Origin: Streptomyces uncialis
GTDB taxonomy: Bacteria > Actinomycetota > Actinomycetes > Streptomycetales > Streptomycetaceae
Length of the DNA stretch: 64,000 nucleotides
Direction of reading: 5' to 3'
NCBI RefSeq assembly: GCF_001905345.1
Contig: NZ_LFBV01000014.1
Location: forward strand, 23,714-87,713
How positions within the stretch are numbered: the first letter of the stretch is position 1; the number at the start of each line of letters is the position of its first letter. Positions 35,051 to 43,158 of this stretch are shown here, in pieces. The notes below the pieces were generated by a model. That model did no database searches, was not told the origin of the DNA, and worked only from the letters and a program-made list of their open reading frames with translations. A program made the translations under genes and the position numbers.

Positions 35051-35791
35051 ATGCGCGCACTGCGAATACTTCTGATCGTCGCCGTCATCCTCGGCGGCCT
35101 GTTCATCGCCGCGGACCGTCTCGCCGTGAACTTCGCCGAGAGCGAGGCCGCCGACCGCATCCGCGCGAACGAGGGGCTGGAGAACACCCCCGATGTGTCG
35201 ATCAACGGCTTCCCGTTCCTGACCCAGCTCGCGGGCGGCACGCTGGACGAGGTGGAGATCGGGATCAAGGACTTCGACGCCTCCGGCCGGACCGGCGGCG
35301 CGGCCTCGACGATCCGGATCGACGAGCTGACCGCCCGGATGTCGGGCGTCGGCTTCACCGGTGACTTCTCCTCCGCGACCGCGGACAGCGCGTCCGGCAC
35401 GGCCAGGGTCTCGTACCCGGAGCTGCTGAAGGCCGCCCGCATCGAACCGGTCGAGCTGGGACCGGGGGTGGAGGCCCAGGTCGTGGGGCTGTCGGACGGC
35501 GGCAACGGCAAGATCAAGGTCGCGGTCGAGGCGACGGTCATGGGCCGCAAGCTCCCCCAGCCGATCTCCGTGCTCAGCTCGGCGACGGTCCGCGACGGCC
35601 AGGTGAAGGTGGACGCGGACTCGCTGCCGGACTTCGGGGTGCCGATCGCGGACGCCAAGATCCGGGAGATCACGGACTTCCAGCAGCGGATCGGGGACCT
35701 GCCCGCCGGGATCGAGCTGGACAAGGTCGAGGCCGCTCCCGACGGGGTGGACATCACGGTGAAGGGTTCGGACATCCGGCTCGTCGGGTAG
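35051..35791 (+). CDS. LmeA-like phospholipid-binding protein (DUF2993)
   Basis: 246 residues from ATG 35051. An N-terminal signal anchor (LRILLIVAVILGGLFIAADR) is followed by a beta-rich domain with LDEVEIGIKDF, VSYPELLKAARIEPVELG and LPDFGVPIADAKIREI, the pattern of the LmeA/DUF2993 family. In mycobacteria LmeA supports lipomannan elongation at the periplasmic face; here a general lipid-binding role in the envelope is likely. TAGGCT upstream (about 35011) could be its -10 box, just outside element C. Confidence 0.82.
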   Translation: MRALRILLIVAVILGGLFIAADRLAVNFAESEAADRIRANEGLENTPDVSINGFPFLTQLAGGTLDEVEIGIKDFDASGRTGGAASTIRIDELTARMSGVGFTGDFSSATADSASGTARVSYPELLKAARIEPVELGPGVEAQVVGLSDGGNGKIKVAVEATVMGRKLPQPISVLSSATVRDGQVKVDADSLPDFGVPIADAKIREITDFQQRIGDLPAGIELDKVEAAPDGVDITVKGSDIRLVG

Positions 35792-35968
35792 TTCCCCGGC
35801 AGCCCCGCCCGGCGGCCCGCATCCGCCCCATGTCCACAGTGCGAGACGACGAAGTCCGTACCGCAGATAAGACGACCCGGACGGGCGGACCCGCGCGCCC
35901 GGCCATCCGTCCGGCGGGTGACTCATTCCCACATCCCGGACGATCCTGTCTCAGGATATGACACGGCG

Positions 35969-35998
35969 GTGACATGGCGGCCCGGGCCTCCCTACGAT
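35969..35998 (+). promoter_or_regulatory. Promoter of the leaderless cysteine leader peptide
   Basis: GTGACA (35969-35974), an 18-base spacer and TACGAT (35993-35998) place the transcript start at or next to ATG 36006. A perfect ATCCTG-TCT-CAGGAT inverted repeat (35943-35957) lies directly upstream and may bind a regulator. Confidence 0.6.
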
Positions 35999-36005
35999 CG
36001 TCCCC

Positions 36006-36113
36006 ATGCGGTGCTATTTGAGCGGTCTCCGTTCGCGGGGACAGGCGGATCTGACGAAGCGGCGGGCAGTCGACCTGTGCCGCGTCGCCGCCATGCTCTG
36101 TCGCACCGTCTGA
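36006..36113 (+). CDS. Cysteine-containing leader peptide (attenuator)
   Basis: 35 residues with no ribosome site but a -10 box ending 7 bases before the ATG, so probably translated as a leaderless message. It starts MRCYLSG and ends LTKRRAVDLCRVAAMLCRTV. The V-D-L-C-R...L-C-R end is the pattern of streptomycete putative leader peptides. Three Cys codons occur, two near the stop. Cysteine-responsive leaders upstream of a sulfurtransferase/DUF1416 operon are established in mycobacteria. Here it precedes the same gene pair by 200 bases (36114-36313), a region long enough for alternative RNA structures. Confidence 0.75.
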   Translation: MRCYLSGLRSRGQADLTKRRAVDLCRVAAMLCRTV

Positions 36114-36313
36114 GCGAGTCCCGTGCGGACCCCACGGCCCCGGTTTCCGACCGCGAGGGCCGGGCGGACCCCGCTTCCGGCGGACCACCGCCCCCCGACC
36201 GGCCGGTTTCCCGAGGCCACCCCGGCGCCCGGCCCCGGACCACCGGGAGCCGTACCCGCACCCGCCCCGTACGACGTGTCATCCCGCCGCAACTGCCCCG
36301 GAGGAGAACGAAC

Positions 36314-37153
36314 ATGAGCCGCAGCGACGTCCTGGTAGACGCCGACTGGGTCGAGGCCAACCTCGACAGCCCGAAGGTCGTCATCGTCGAGGTCGACGAG
36401 GACACCGCCGCGTACGACAAGAACCACATCAGGAACGCCGTCAAGATCGACTGGCGCACGGACCTCCAGGACCCGGTCCGCCGTGACTTCGTCGACCAGG
36501 CCGGCTTCGAGAAGCTCCTCTCCGAGCGCGGCATCGCAGGCGACGACACCGTCGTCCTCTACGGCGGCAACAACAACTGGTTCGCGTCCTACGCCTACTG
36601 GTACTTCAAGCTCTACGGTCACCAGTCCGTGAAGCTTCTCGACGGCGGCCGCAAGAAGTGGGAGCTCGACTCCCGCGACCTGGTCACCGAGGTGCCCGCC
36701 CGCGCGGCCACCGAGTACAAGGCCAAGGAGCAGGACACCTCGATCCGCGCCTACCGCGACGACGTGATCGCCGCGATCGGCGCCCAGAACCTGGTGGACG
36801 TCCGCTCCCCCGACGAGTTCTCCGGCAAGCTCCTCGCCCCGGCCCACCTGCCGCAGGAGCAGTCGCAGCGCCCGGGTCACGTCCCGTCCGCCCGCAACAT
36901 CCCGTGGTCCAAGAACGCCAACGACGACGGCACCTTCAAGTCGGACGAGCAGCTCACGGCCCTCTACGCCGACGAGCAGGTCGACCTCGCGAAGGACACC
37001 ATCGCGTACTGCCGCATCGGTGAGCGCTCCGCCCTGACCTGGTTCGTGCTGCACGAGCTGCTGGGCGTGGACAACGTCAAGAACTACGACGGTTCGTGGA
37101 CCGAGTACGGCTCCCTCGTGGGTGTGCCGATCGAGCTCGGCCCCGCCAAGTAA
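36314..37153 (+). CDS. Thiosulfate sulfurtransferase (two-domain rhodanese)
   Basis: 279 residues from ATG 36314 behind GGAGGAG. Two rhodanese domains: an inactive N-terminal one (about 1-125) and a catalytic C-terminal one with the active-site loop YCRIGERS, where the Cys accepts sulfur. The CRxGER loop is typical of thiosulfate (CysA/SseA-like) enzymes. It transfers the sulfane sulfur of thiosulfate to an acceptor such as cyanide or a sulfur carrier. Operon with the DUF1416 gene 36 bases downstream; probably controlled by the leader peptide. Confidence 0.92.
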   Translation: MSRSDVLVDADWVEANLDSPKVVIVEVDEDTAAYDKNHIRNAVKIDWRTDLQDPVRRDFVDQAGFEKLLSERGIAGDDTVVLYGGNNNWFASYAYWYFKLYGHQSVKLLDGGRKKWELDSRDLVTEVPARAATEYKAKEQDTSIRAYRDDVIAAIGAQNLVDVRSPDEFSGKLLAPAHLPQEQSQRPGHVPSARNIPWSKNANDDGTFKSDEQLTALYADEQVDLAKDTIAYCRIGERSALTWFVLHELLGVDNVKNYDGSWTEYGSLVGVPIELGPAK

Positions 37154-37189
37154 CCGCACCGACCGACAGCCAGTCTGGAGAAGACGCAT

Positions 37190-37477
37190 ATGTGTGGAGC
37201 GCAGGTCGGCGGCCCCGACGCCTCGACGATCAAGCCCGGTGAGACCACCATCCAGGGCCAGGTGACCCGTGACGGTGAGCCCGTGACCGGCTACGTCCGG
37301 CTGCTGGACTCGACCGGCGAGTTCACCGCCGAGGTGCCCACCTCGGCGACCGGTCAGTTCCGCTTCTACGCCGCCGAGGGCACCTGGACCCTCCGCGCGC
37401 TGGTGCCCGGCGGCTCCGCCGACCGCACCGTGGTCGCGCAGACCGGCGGACTCGCCGAGGTCGCGATCGCCGTCTGA
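37190..37477 (+). CDS. DUF1416 (SseC-like) protein
   Basis: 95 residues beginning MCGAQVGGPD, then a beta-sandwich pattern (ETTIQGQVTRDGEPVTGYV, GQFRFYAAEGTWTLRAL). This matches DUF1416, the constant partner of actinobacterial rhodaneses. The N-terminal Cys and the pairing suggest a role as sulfur acceptor or regulator, but the reaction is unknown. A strong terminator follows 20 bases after the stop. Confidence 0.88.
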   Translation: MCGAQVGGPDASTIKPGETTIQGQVTRDGEPVTGYVRLLDSTGEFTAEVPTSATGQFRFYAAEGTWTLRALVPGGSADRTVVAQTGGLAEVAIAV

Positions 37478-37497
37478 CGACGACGCGCGACAGGACG

Positions 37498-37565
37498 GCC
37501 CGGAGGGCCGTGCCCCAGGGGGTTGGACGCCACTTGACCGGGGGTACGGCCCTCCGGGCGCTTTT
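37498..37565 (+). terminator. Intrinsic terminator of the sulfurtransferase operon
   Basis: A 14-bp perfect stem (GCCCGGAGGGCCGT at 37498-37511 with ACGGCCCTCCGGGC at 37546-37559) is followed by GCTTTT, a good Rho-independent terminator with a long 34-base loop that can fold further. Confidence 0.85.
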
Positions 37566-37651
37566 CCGGGCCCGTTCCCCCCGACCGGACGGCCCGGCAC
37601 CGGACCCGTCGCGACAGGGCCCGTGCGGGCGCCCGGTCGTACGCTGGAGGT

Positions 37652-37903
37652 ATGTACGCGCGCAGGCGTCATGTGTACTTCGCCATGATGGGCACGTGCG
37701 TGGTGCTCTTCGTCCTGGCGTGGTCGGTGGTGCGCCTGTGGTCCGTACCGGCGGCCGTGGTGATGTGCCTGGTCGCGATGGTCATCCCGCCCATAGCCGC
37801 GATCATGGCGAACCGCCGGGGCCCCGACGACCGCTGGTGGGACGACCCCTCCGGCGACCCCCAGTCCGACAAGTGGTGGGACGAACTCGACGGGAAGAAG
37901 TGA
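37652..37903 (+). CDS. DUF3099 small membrane protein
   Basis: 83 residues. Two adjacent transmembrane helices (about 8-28 and 32-52, FAMMGTCVVLFVLAWSVV and VVMCLVAMVIPPIAAIM), then a soluble tail rich in Trp/Asp (DDRWWDDPSGD, SDKWWDELDG) as in DUF3099. TACGCT plus GGAGGT sit directly before the ATG, fitting a very short leader. Function unknown. Confidence 0.8.
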   Translation: MYARRRHVYFAMMGTCVVLFVLAWSVVRLWSVPAAVVMCLVAMVIPPIAAIMANRRGPDDRWWDDPSGDPQSDKWWDELDGKK

Positions 37904-37932
37904 GCCCCCGGCCCGTCGCCACCCCCGCCCGG

Positions 37933-38295
37933 CTAGTACACGAGGGCCTGGGTGTCGTCGGCGAGGGACTCCTGGACGAAGACCTGCGCTCCCGCGATCC
38001 GCACCCCGTCGATCACATCCGCCGGCGCGATGTCACGCCGGGCCGCGCACTGGGTGCAGAGCGTGAGACTGCCGCCCGCCAGGATGCCCTCGATCAGCTC
38101 GGGCAGCGGCGCCGCGTGCGGAAGCTCGAACTCCGCAGCCCGGCCCGGCAGCGCGAACCACGCCGACTCACCCGTCAGCCACATCGACACCTCGACCCCG
38201 CTGGCGACGGCCACCGCCGCCACCGTGAACGCCTGGGAGCACCGCTCGGGCGAGTCCGCCCCGGCCGTCACCTTGATCACGAGCTTCTTCGCCAT
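37933..38295 (-). CDS. DsrE-family protein
   Basis: 120 residues from ATG 38295; the longer open frame lacks coding character. MAKKLVIKVTAGADSPERC and the Rossmann-like alpha/beta order, with the late conserved Cys in SLTLCTQCAARRDI, match DsrE/DsrF-like proteins. Those relay sulfur through conserved cysteines or bind heme. TACGAT lies just before the start on the minus strand, so the message may be leaderless. Close to the rhodanese operon, which suits a sulfur-handling role. Confidence 0.85.
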   Translation of the reverse strand: MAKKLVIKVTAGADSPERCSQAFTVAAVAVASGVEVSMWLTGESAWFALPGRAAEFELPHAAPLPELIEGILAGGSLTLCTQCAARRDIAPADVIDGVRIAGAQVFVQESLADDTQALVY

Positions 38296-38451
38296 GACCG
38301 CATCGTAGGCGCGCCCCGCGCCGCCGGTCCCCGCCGGTCCCCGCCGCACGGCCGCCACCCGTCCGCCGACCTCGCCGCGAGCGCCCGGCGCCCGCACACT
38401 AAACTGGGCCCGGCTCTGCACCACTCACCCTTGCCCACCGAGGAGCACCCC

Positions 38452-38550
38452 GTGGTCATCTTTTTCGAAGCTCTTCTCGTCCTCGTCTGCGTCGGCGTCC
38501 TCGCCTTCACCGGACTCGCCGTGAAGAAGCTCTACCAGGGCCAGCGCTGA
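38452..38550 (+). CDS. 32-residue single-helix membrane peptide
   Basis: Starts at GTG 38452 behind GAGGAG and ends KKLYQGQR at 38550. One transmembrane helix (FFEALLVLVCVGVLAFTGLAV) covers most of it. Only 25 bases separate it from the FABP-like gene, so they form an operon. The good ribosome site, third-position G/C and gene spacing argue it is expressed. Function unknown. Confidence 0.65.
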   Translation: MVIFFEALLVLVCVGVLAFTGLAVKKLYQGQR

Positions 38551-38575
38551 CCCCCACCCAGGAAGCCGATCGCAC

Positions 38576-39148
38576 ATGATCCAGATCCCGTCCGACCTGC
38601 ACAAAGACGTCGTCCCCCTCGTGTTCCTGCTCGGGAACTGGGCGGGCGCGGGCGTCACCGACTTCCCCGGGGCCGAGAAGGCCAACTTCGGCCAGGAGGT
38701 CAGCTTCACCCACGACGGGCGGGACTTCCTGGAGTACCACTCCCACACGTGGATCCTGGACAACGACGGCAACAAGGTGAAGCCCCTGGAGTCGGAGTCC
38801 GGCTTCTGGCGGATCGACGCCGACCGCAAGGTCGAGGTCACCATGGTCCGCGACGACGGTGTGGTCGAGGTCTGGTACGGCGAGCTCGCCGACAAGAAGC
38901 CCCAGATCGACATCGTCACCGACGCCGTCGCCCGTACCGCCGCCTCCGGCCCCTACACCGGCGGCAAGCGCCTGTACGGCTACGTCAAGAGCGACCTCAT
39001 GTGGGTCGGCGAGAAGCAGACGCCCGACGTCCCGCTGCGCCCCTACATGTCGGCCCACCTCAAGAAGGTCGTCAGCCCCGAGGACGTCGCCGAGTGGGCG
39101 AAGGACCTGGGCGACCTCCCGGACGACGGCATCGCCTTCTTCAAGTAG
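38576..39148 (+). CDS. FABP-family/nitrobindin-like heme-binding protein
   Basis: 190 residues. A ten-strand beta-barrel pattern with the signature LLGNWAGAGV (G-x-W-x-G-x-G), FGQEVSFTHDGRDFLEY and the C-terminal RPYMSAHLKKV, where a histidine is the expected proximal heme ligand in nitrobindins. Proteins of this family bind ferric heme and can isomerise peroxynitrite. Soluble, cytoplasmic. Followed by a strong terminator. Confidence 0.85.
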   Translation: MIQIPSDLHKDVVPLVFLLGNWAGAGVTDFPGAEKANFGQEVSFTHDGRDFLEYHSHTWILDNDGNKVKPLESESGFWRIDADRKVEVTMVRDDGVVEVWYGELADKKPQIDIVTDAVARTAASGPYTGGKRLYGYVKSDLMWVGEKQTPDVPLRPYMSAHLKKVVSPEDVAEWAKDLGDLPDDGIAFFK

Positions 39149-39187
39149 CCCGCCGACCGGTCCGACCCCACCGCCCCGACGACGCCC

Positions 39188-39215
39188 ACGGCCCCGGTAC
39201 CCGTACCGGGGCCGT
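39188..39215 (+). terminator. Terminator of the FABP-family gene
   Basis: A perfect 13-bp stem, ACGGCCCCGGTAC with GTACCGGGGCCGT around CC, 39 bases past the stop. Only TTCCC follows, but the stem is very stable. Confidence 0.7.
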
Positions 39216-39289
39216 TCCCGTGGTCCCGCCCGGGGCCGGAAATCTTCTCGCCGGGCCATGACCGCGCCGCCGCTGCTTACACTGGACGC

Positions 39290-39799
39290 GTGGTGAGCAC
39301 CGACTGGAAGACCGATCTGAGGCGCCGCGGATACCGCCTGACGCCGCAGCGTCAGCTGGTGCTGGAGGCTGTCGACACCCTGGAGCACGCGACCCCCGAC
39401 GACCTCCTGTGCGAGGTGCGCAAGACCGCGTCCGGGATCAACATCTCCACGGTGTACCGGACCCTGGAGCTGCTGGAGGAGCTGGGGCTGGTCAGCCATG
39501 CCCACCTCGGGCACGGGGCGCCGACCTACCACCTCGCGGACCGCCACCACCACATCCATCTGGTGTGCCGGGACTGCTCCGGCGTCATCGAGGCGGACGT
39601 CACCGTCGCCGGGGAGTTCACCGCCAAGCTGCGGGACACCTTCGGCTTCGAGACTGATATGAAGCACTTCGCGATCTTCGGCCGCTGCGAGCGGTGCGCC
39701 CGCGCCCACGCCGGGCAGGGCGCCGCGCAGGACACCGACCAGAGCGCCGGGGACGGCGGGAACGGCGGCCGGACCGGCGCACCCGACGGCGGGGAATGA
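39290..39799 (+). CDS. nur: Nickel-responsive Fur-family regulator Nur
   Basis: 169 residues from GTG 39290; TACACT ends 7 bases before it, so probably leaderless. The start MVSTDWKTDLRRRGYRLTPQR and the winged helix with ASGINISTVYRTLELLEEL are those of streptomycete Nur. Metal ligands appear in HADRHHHIHLVCRDC-like order (LADRHHHIHLVCRDC), a late DMKHFAIFG and a CERC pair. Nur represses nickel uptake and an Fe-superoxide dismutase when nickel is sufficient. The C-terminal 25 residues (Gly/Asp/Thr-rich) are an unconserved tail. Confidence 0.92.
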   Translation: MVSTDWKTDLRRRGYRLTPQRQLVLEAVDTLEHATPDDLLCEVRKTASGINISTVYRTLELLEELGLVSHAHLGHGAPTYHLADRHHHIHLVCRDCSGVIEADVTVAGEFTAKLRDTFGFETDMKHFAIFGRCERCARAHAGQGAAQDTDQSAGDGGNGGRTGAPDGGE

Positions 39800-39833
39800 A
39801 CCGCGGCGCCCAGGGGTCGTACCCTGAGTGGAT

Positions 39834-40805
39834 ATGAAGAGCCCCTTGTTGTCGCTGCCCGGTGCCGTCTCCGCGGAGGGCGTGGACGAAGGCGTCGCGG
39901 GCCACTACGGCGATCTGTTCCGCGAACAGCGCTCCCTCGCCGGCGGGACCGGATTCGTCGACCTCTCCCACCGCGGTGTCGTCACCGTCACCGGTGAGGA
40001 CCGGCTGAGCTGGCTGCATCTGCTGCTCACCCAGCACATGAGCGCGCTGCCGCCCGGCCAGGCCACCGAAGCGCTGATCCTCTCCGCGAACGGCCATATC
40101 GAACACGCGCTGTACCTCGTCGACGACGGCACGACCGTATGGGCCCATGTGGAGCCCGGCACCCAGGACGCGCTCGTCGCGTATCTGGAGTCGATGAAGT
40201 TCTTCTACCGGGCCGAGGTCGCCGACCGCACCGCCGACACCGCCGTCGTGCATCTGCCCGCCGGTTCCATCGCCCCCGTGCCCGAAGGGGTCGCCGTCCG
40301 CGAGACCCCCCACGGCCGCGATCTGTTCCTGCCCCGCGCGGACCTCGCCGCGCTCGCCGAGGACGGACGGTACGGGCCCGCGGTCGGCCTTCTCGCGTAC
40401 GAGGCGCTGCGGGTGGAGGGCCACCGGCCGCGGGTCGGCTTCGAGACCGACCACCGGACCATCCCCCACGAACTGGGCTGGATCGGGTCCGCCGTGCACC
40501 TCCAGAAGGGCTGCTACCGGGGCCAGGAGACCGTGGCCCGGGTGCAGAACCTCGGCAAGCCCCCGCGGCGGCTGGTGTTCCTGCACCTCGACGGCAGCGA
40601 GGTGCACCTGCCGCCGCGCGGCACCGAACTGCGGCTCGCCGACGACGGCCCCGACGGACGCAAGCTCGGCTTCGTCACCACGTCCGCCCGCCACCACGAG
40701 CTGGGGCCCATCGCCCTCGCGCTGGTCAAGCGGAACGTCCCCGTGGACGCCCGGCTCGTCGCGGACGGCACCGCCGCCGCCCAGGAGACCGTCGTAGAAC
40801 CCTGA
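39834..40805 (+). CDS. ygfZ: Folate-binding protein YgfZ/GcvT-like
   Basis: 323 residues from ATG 39834 (GTG 39828 is in frame; a TACCCT box just upstream suggests a leaderless start). GcvT-like fold with the diagnostic KGCYRGQETVAR motif, whose Cys is conserved in YgfZ. It uses tetrahydrofolate and supports assembly or repair of certain Fe-S cluster enzymes. Convergent with dtd across a shared hairpin. Confidence 0.9.
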   Translation: MKSPLLSLPGAVSAEGVDEGVAGHYGDLFREQRSLAGGTGFVDLSHRGVVTVTGEDRLSWLHLLLTQHMSALPPGQATEALILSANGHIEHALYLVDDGTTVWAHVEPGTQDALVAYLESMKFFYRAEVADRTADTAVVHLPAGSIAPVPEGVAVRETPHGRDLFLPRADLAALAEDGRYGPAVGLLAYEALRVEGHRPRVGFETDHRTIPHELGWIGSAVHLQKGCYRGQETVARVQNLGKPPRRLVFLHLDGSEVHLPPRGTELRLADDGPDGRKLGFVTTSARHHELGPIALALVKRNVPVDARLVADGTAAAQETVVEP

Positions 40806-40826
40806 GCCCGCCCGGCGGCGGACACG

Positions 40827-40855
40827 ATGAGTCCCGTGCCCGGCACGGGACTCAT
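40827..40855. terminator. Bidirectional terminator between ygfZ and dtd
   Basis: ATGAGTCCCGTGCC and GGCACGGGACTCAT form a perfect 14-bp stem around one C. The right arm includes the dtd stop codon, so the hairpin can serve both convergent genes. Confidence 0.75.
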
Positions 40856-41277
40856 ACGTCCAGCAGCACCGTGAACGGACCGTCGTTCGTCAGGGACACC
40901 CGCATCGCCGCGCCGAAGCGGCCCGTCGCCACCGTCGCGCCCAGGGCCCGCAGCCGCGCCACCACCTCGTCCACCAGCGGCTCCGCGACCTCACCGGGCG
41001 CCGCCGCGTTCCAGGTGGGCCGCCGCCCCTTGCGGGCGTCCCCGTACAGCGTGAACTGGCTGATCACCAGCAGCGGGGCGCCCATGTCCGAGCAGGACCG
41101 CTCCTCGCTCAGGACGCGCAGCGTCCACAGCTTGCGGGCCAGCCGCTCCGCCTGCTCGGGCGTGTCCCCATGGGTCACCCCCACCAGGACGCACAGTCCC
41201 TCCCCGGCGATCTCACCGACGGTCACCCCGTCGACGACGACCTCCGCCCCGTCCACCCGCTGTACCACCGCTCGCAT
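40852..41277 (-). CDS. dtd: D-aminoacyl-tRNA deacylase
   Basis: 141 residues from ATG 41277, the normal DTD length. MRAVVQRVDGAEVVVDG, the SQFTLYGD motif and the C-terminal LTNDGPFTVLLDV are the DTD signatures forming the active site at the dimer interface. It hydrolyses D-aminoacyl-tRNAs (and mischarged glycine), a proofreading step after tRNA charging. The 181 bases to rsiG hold divergent promoters and no gene. Confidence 0.94.
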   Translation of the reverse strand: MRAVVQRVDGAEVVVDGVTVGEIAGEGLCVLVGVTHGDTPEQAERLARKLWTLRVLSEERSCSDMGAPLLVISQFTLYGDARKGRRPTWNAAAPGEVAEPLVDEVVARLRALGATVATGRFGAAMRVSLTNDGPFTVLLDV

Positions 41278-41458
41278 GCGCCCCATCATGCCCTCACCCC
41301 CCGGCCGCGTGTTCCAGCGCCCATCCGGGGGCACACGCATGCCCCCGAACCCCCCATCCGGGGCCGATCGGGGGCACTCGGTCACATAGCGCCCACTCGG
41401 AGTGGCACGATGCTGGTGACGCGGCAGCCCGCGCCGGTCGAGGGGACGGTAAGGACGC

Positions 41459-42094
41459 ATGAGCACACCGAGTACCGGGCAGCAGCAGCCTGTCCCCGTG
41501 TCACTGACCCGGACGACCCCGCGGACCAGAAGCGGGGTGAGAGGCGGCACCCGGGGCGGCGCGCGGCCCCCCGCCCAGCGGCTCGCGGGCAACCAGCTCC
41601 TCGACCGGCTGCTGCCGGACCCGGACCTGCCCGGCCTGAGCCTGCCCGAGCTGCGCGCGGTACGCCGGGACGCCCAGCGGGACGAGGCCGACCTCAGCTA
41701 TGTCCGACGGCTGCTCCAGGGCCGGATCGACATCCTGCGCGCCGAACTCGCCCGGCGCCGCGCGCCCAAGGCGCCCGTGGTCGACCGGCTGTCCGAGATC
41801 CTCACCGACCAGCCCGCGCGGTACCGCTCGTCCGCCCGGCACCTCACACTGGGCACCCCCCACAACGAGGAGTACCGGCGGCTGGCCGCCGAGATGCTCG
41901 GCGAGGTCGAACTGTCCGACCTCGCCGCCCGCACCGACAAGGAGCTGCACGACGCGAAGAGCAGGCTCGTCCAGTACGAGCAGCAGGTCTCCGGGCGCCG
42001 GCAGCGGCTCCAGCGGACCGCCGACGGATGCAGCGCGGAGATCACCCGCAGGTACCGTGAGGGCGAAGCGCAAGTAGACGATCTGCTCGCCTGA
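41459..42094 (+). CDS. rsiG: c-di-GMP-responsive anti-sigma factor RsiG
   Basis: 211 residues. The central helices carry an exact copy of the published RsiG signature E-x3-S-x2-R-x3-Q-x3-D in RDEADLSYVRRLLQGRID. The second helix, in DKELHDAKSRLVQYE, has only E and R of the motif at matching spacing. RsiG with bound c-di-GMP sequesters the sporulation sigma factor WhiG. The N-terminal 40 residues are disordered and Arg/Gly/Thr-rich. A compact hairpin (GGGCCCGG...CCCGGGCCC, 42101-42121) after the stop may terminate it. Confidence 0.88.
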   Translation: MSTPSTGQQQPVPVSLTRTTPRTRSGVRGGTRGGARPPAQRLAGNQLLDRLLPDPDLPGLSLPELRAVRRDAQRDEADLSYVRRLLQGRIDILRAELARRRAPKAPVVDRLSEILTDQPARYRSSARHLTLGTPHNEEYRRLAAEMLGEVELSDLAARTDKELHDAKSRLVQYEQQVSGRRQRLQRTADGCSAEITRRYREGEAQVDDLLA

Positions 42095-42156
42095 CGCGAC
42101 GGGCCCGGCGATCCCGGGCCCTCGCGGGGCGGGCCACCGCGGAAGGCCACCCGCCC

Positions 42157-43158
42157 ATGCCCACCAGCACCCCCGGTCCCGGTCCCCAGCCCCGTACACC
42201 GGCGGGCGGCGGCGATCCGGCGCCCCCCGTGCTCGCCGAGGTCGTGCGTTCCGGTTTCGTCGAGGGGCGGCACCGCGGGAGCCTCGTCCTGCTGGACCCG
42301 GACGGGACGCCCGAGCTGGTGCTCGGCGATGTCACCTCGCCCGTCTTCCCCCGCTCCGCGAACAAGCCGATGCAGGCCGCGGCGGTCCTGCGGGCCGGGC
42401 TCCCCCTCGCCGGGGAACGGCTCGCGCTCGCCGCCGCCAGCCACTCCGGCGAATCGTTTCACCTCTCGCTGGTCCGCCTGATGCTGGACGAGTACGGGCT
42501 CACCGCCGGGCAGCTCGGGTGCCCACCGGACCTGCCGCTGGACCCGGTGGAGGCCGAGGCGTATCTGGCGGCCGGGGGTGTCCGTGAGCGGATCACCATG
42601 AACTGCTCCGGCAAGCACACGGCGATGCTCGCGGCCTGTCTGCGCCGCGGCTGGCCCCTCGACTCCTATCTCGACCCCGCGCACCCCCTTCAGCTGCTGG
42701 TACGTGAGACGGTCGAGACGGCCGCGGGCGAGCGGGTCGCGGTGAGCGGTACGGACGGGTGCGGGGCGCCGTTGCTCGGGCTGTCCCTGACGGGGCTGGC
42801 GCGGGCGTTCCGGGCGTTCGTCGGGGCCGGCGAGGGGTCGGCGGAGCGGGCGGTGGCCGACGCGATGCGGGCGCACCCGGAGTATGTCGCCGGGACGCGG
42901 CGGGCCGACACCTGGCTGATGCGGGCGGTGCCCGGGGCGCTCGCGAAGATGGGCGCGGAGGCGGTTCAGGCCGTCGCGTTGCCCTGCGGGCGGGCGCTGG
43001 CGTTCAAGATCGAGGACGGTGGGGGGCGGGCTGTGGGGCCCGTGCTCTCGCGTGCGCTGTCGATGGCGGGCGTACGGGACGCGGTGCTCGACCTTGTCGG
43101 TTCGGCCCCCCTCATGGGCGGCCCGGTCCCGGTCGGCGAGGTACGCGCGGCGTTCTGA
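42157..43158 (+). CDS. L-asparaginase II-type amidohydrolase
   Basis: 333 residues starting at ATG 42157 with GGAAGG 9 bases upstream. The VLAEVVRSGFVEGRHRGSLV opening, SANKPMQAAAVL, SHSGESFHL, TMNCSGKHTAMLAACL and the VSGTDGCGAPLLGLSL motif define the asparaginase II (PF06089-like) family. It is probably cytoplasmic and hydrolyses asparagine to aspartate and ammonia. Its TGA at 43156-43158 is also the first base triplet of repeat element D. Confidence 0.88.
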   Translation: MPTSTPGPGPQPRTPAGGGDPAPPVLAEVVRSGFVEGRHRGSLVLLDPDGTPELVLGDVTSPVFPRSANKPMQAAAVLRAGLPLAGERLALAAASHSGESFHLSLVRLMLDEYGLTAGQLGCPPDLPLDPVEAEAYLAAGGVRERITMNCSGKHTAMLAACLRRGWPLDSYLDPAHPLQLLVRETVETAAGERVAVSGTDGCGAPLLGLSLTGLARAFRAFVGAGEGSAERAVADAMRAHPEYVAGTRRADTWLMRAVPGALAKMGAEAVQAVALPCGRALAFKIEDGGGRAVGPVLSRALSMAGVRDAVLDLVGSAPLMGGPVPVGEVRAAF

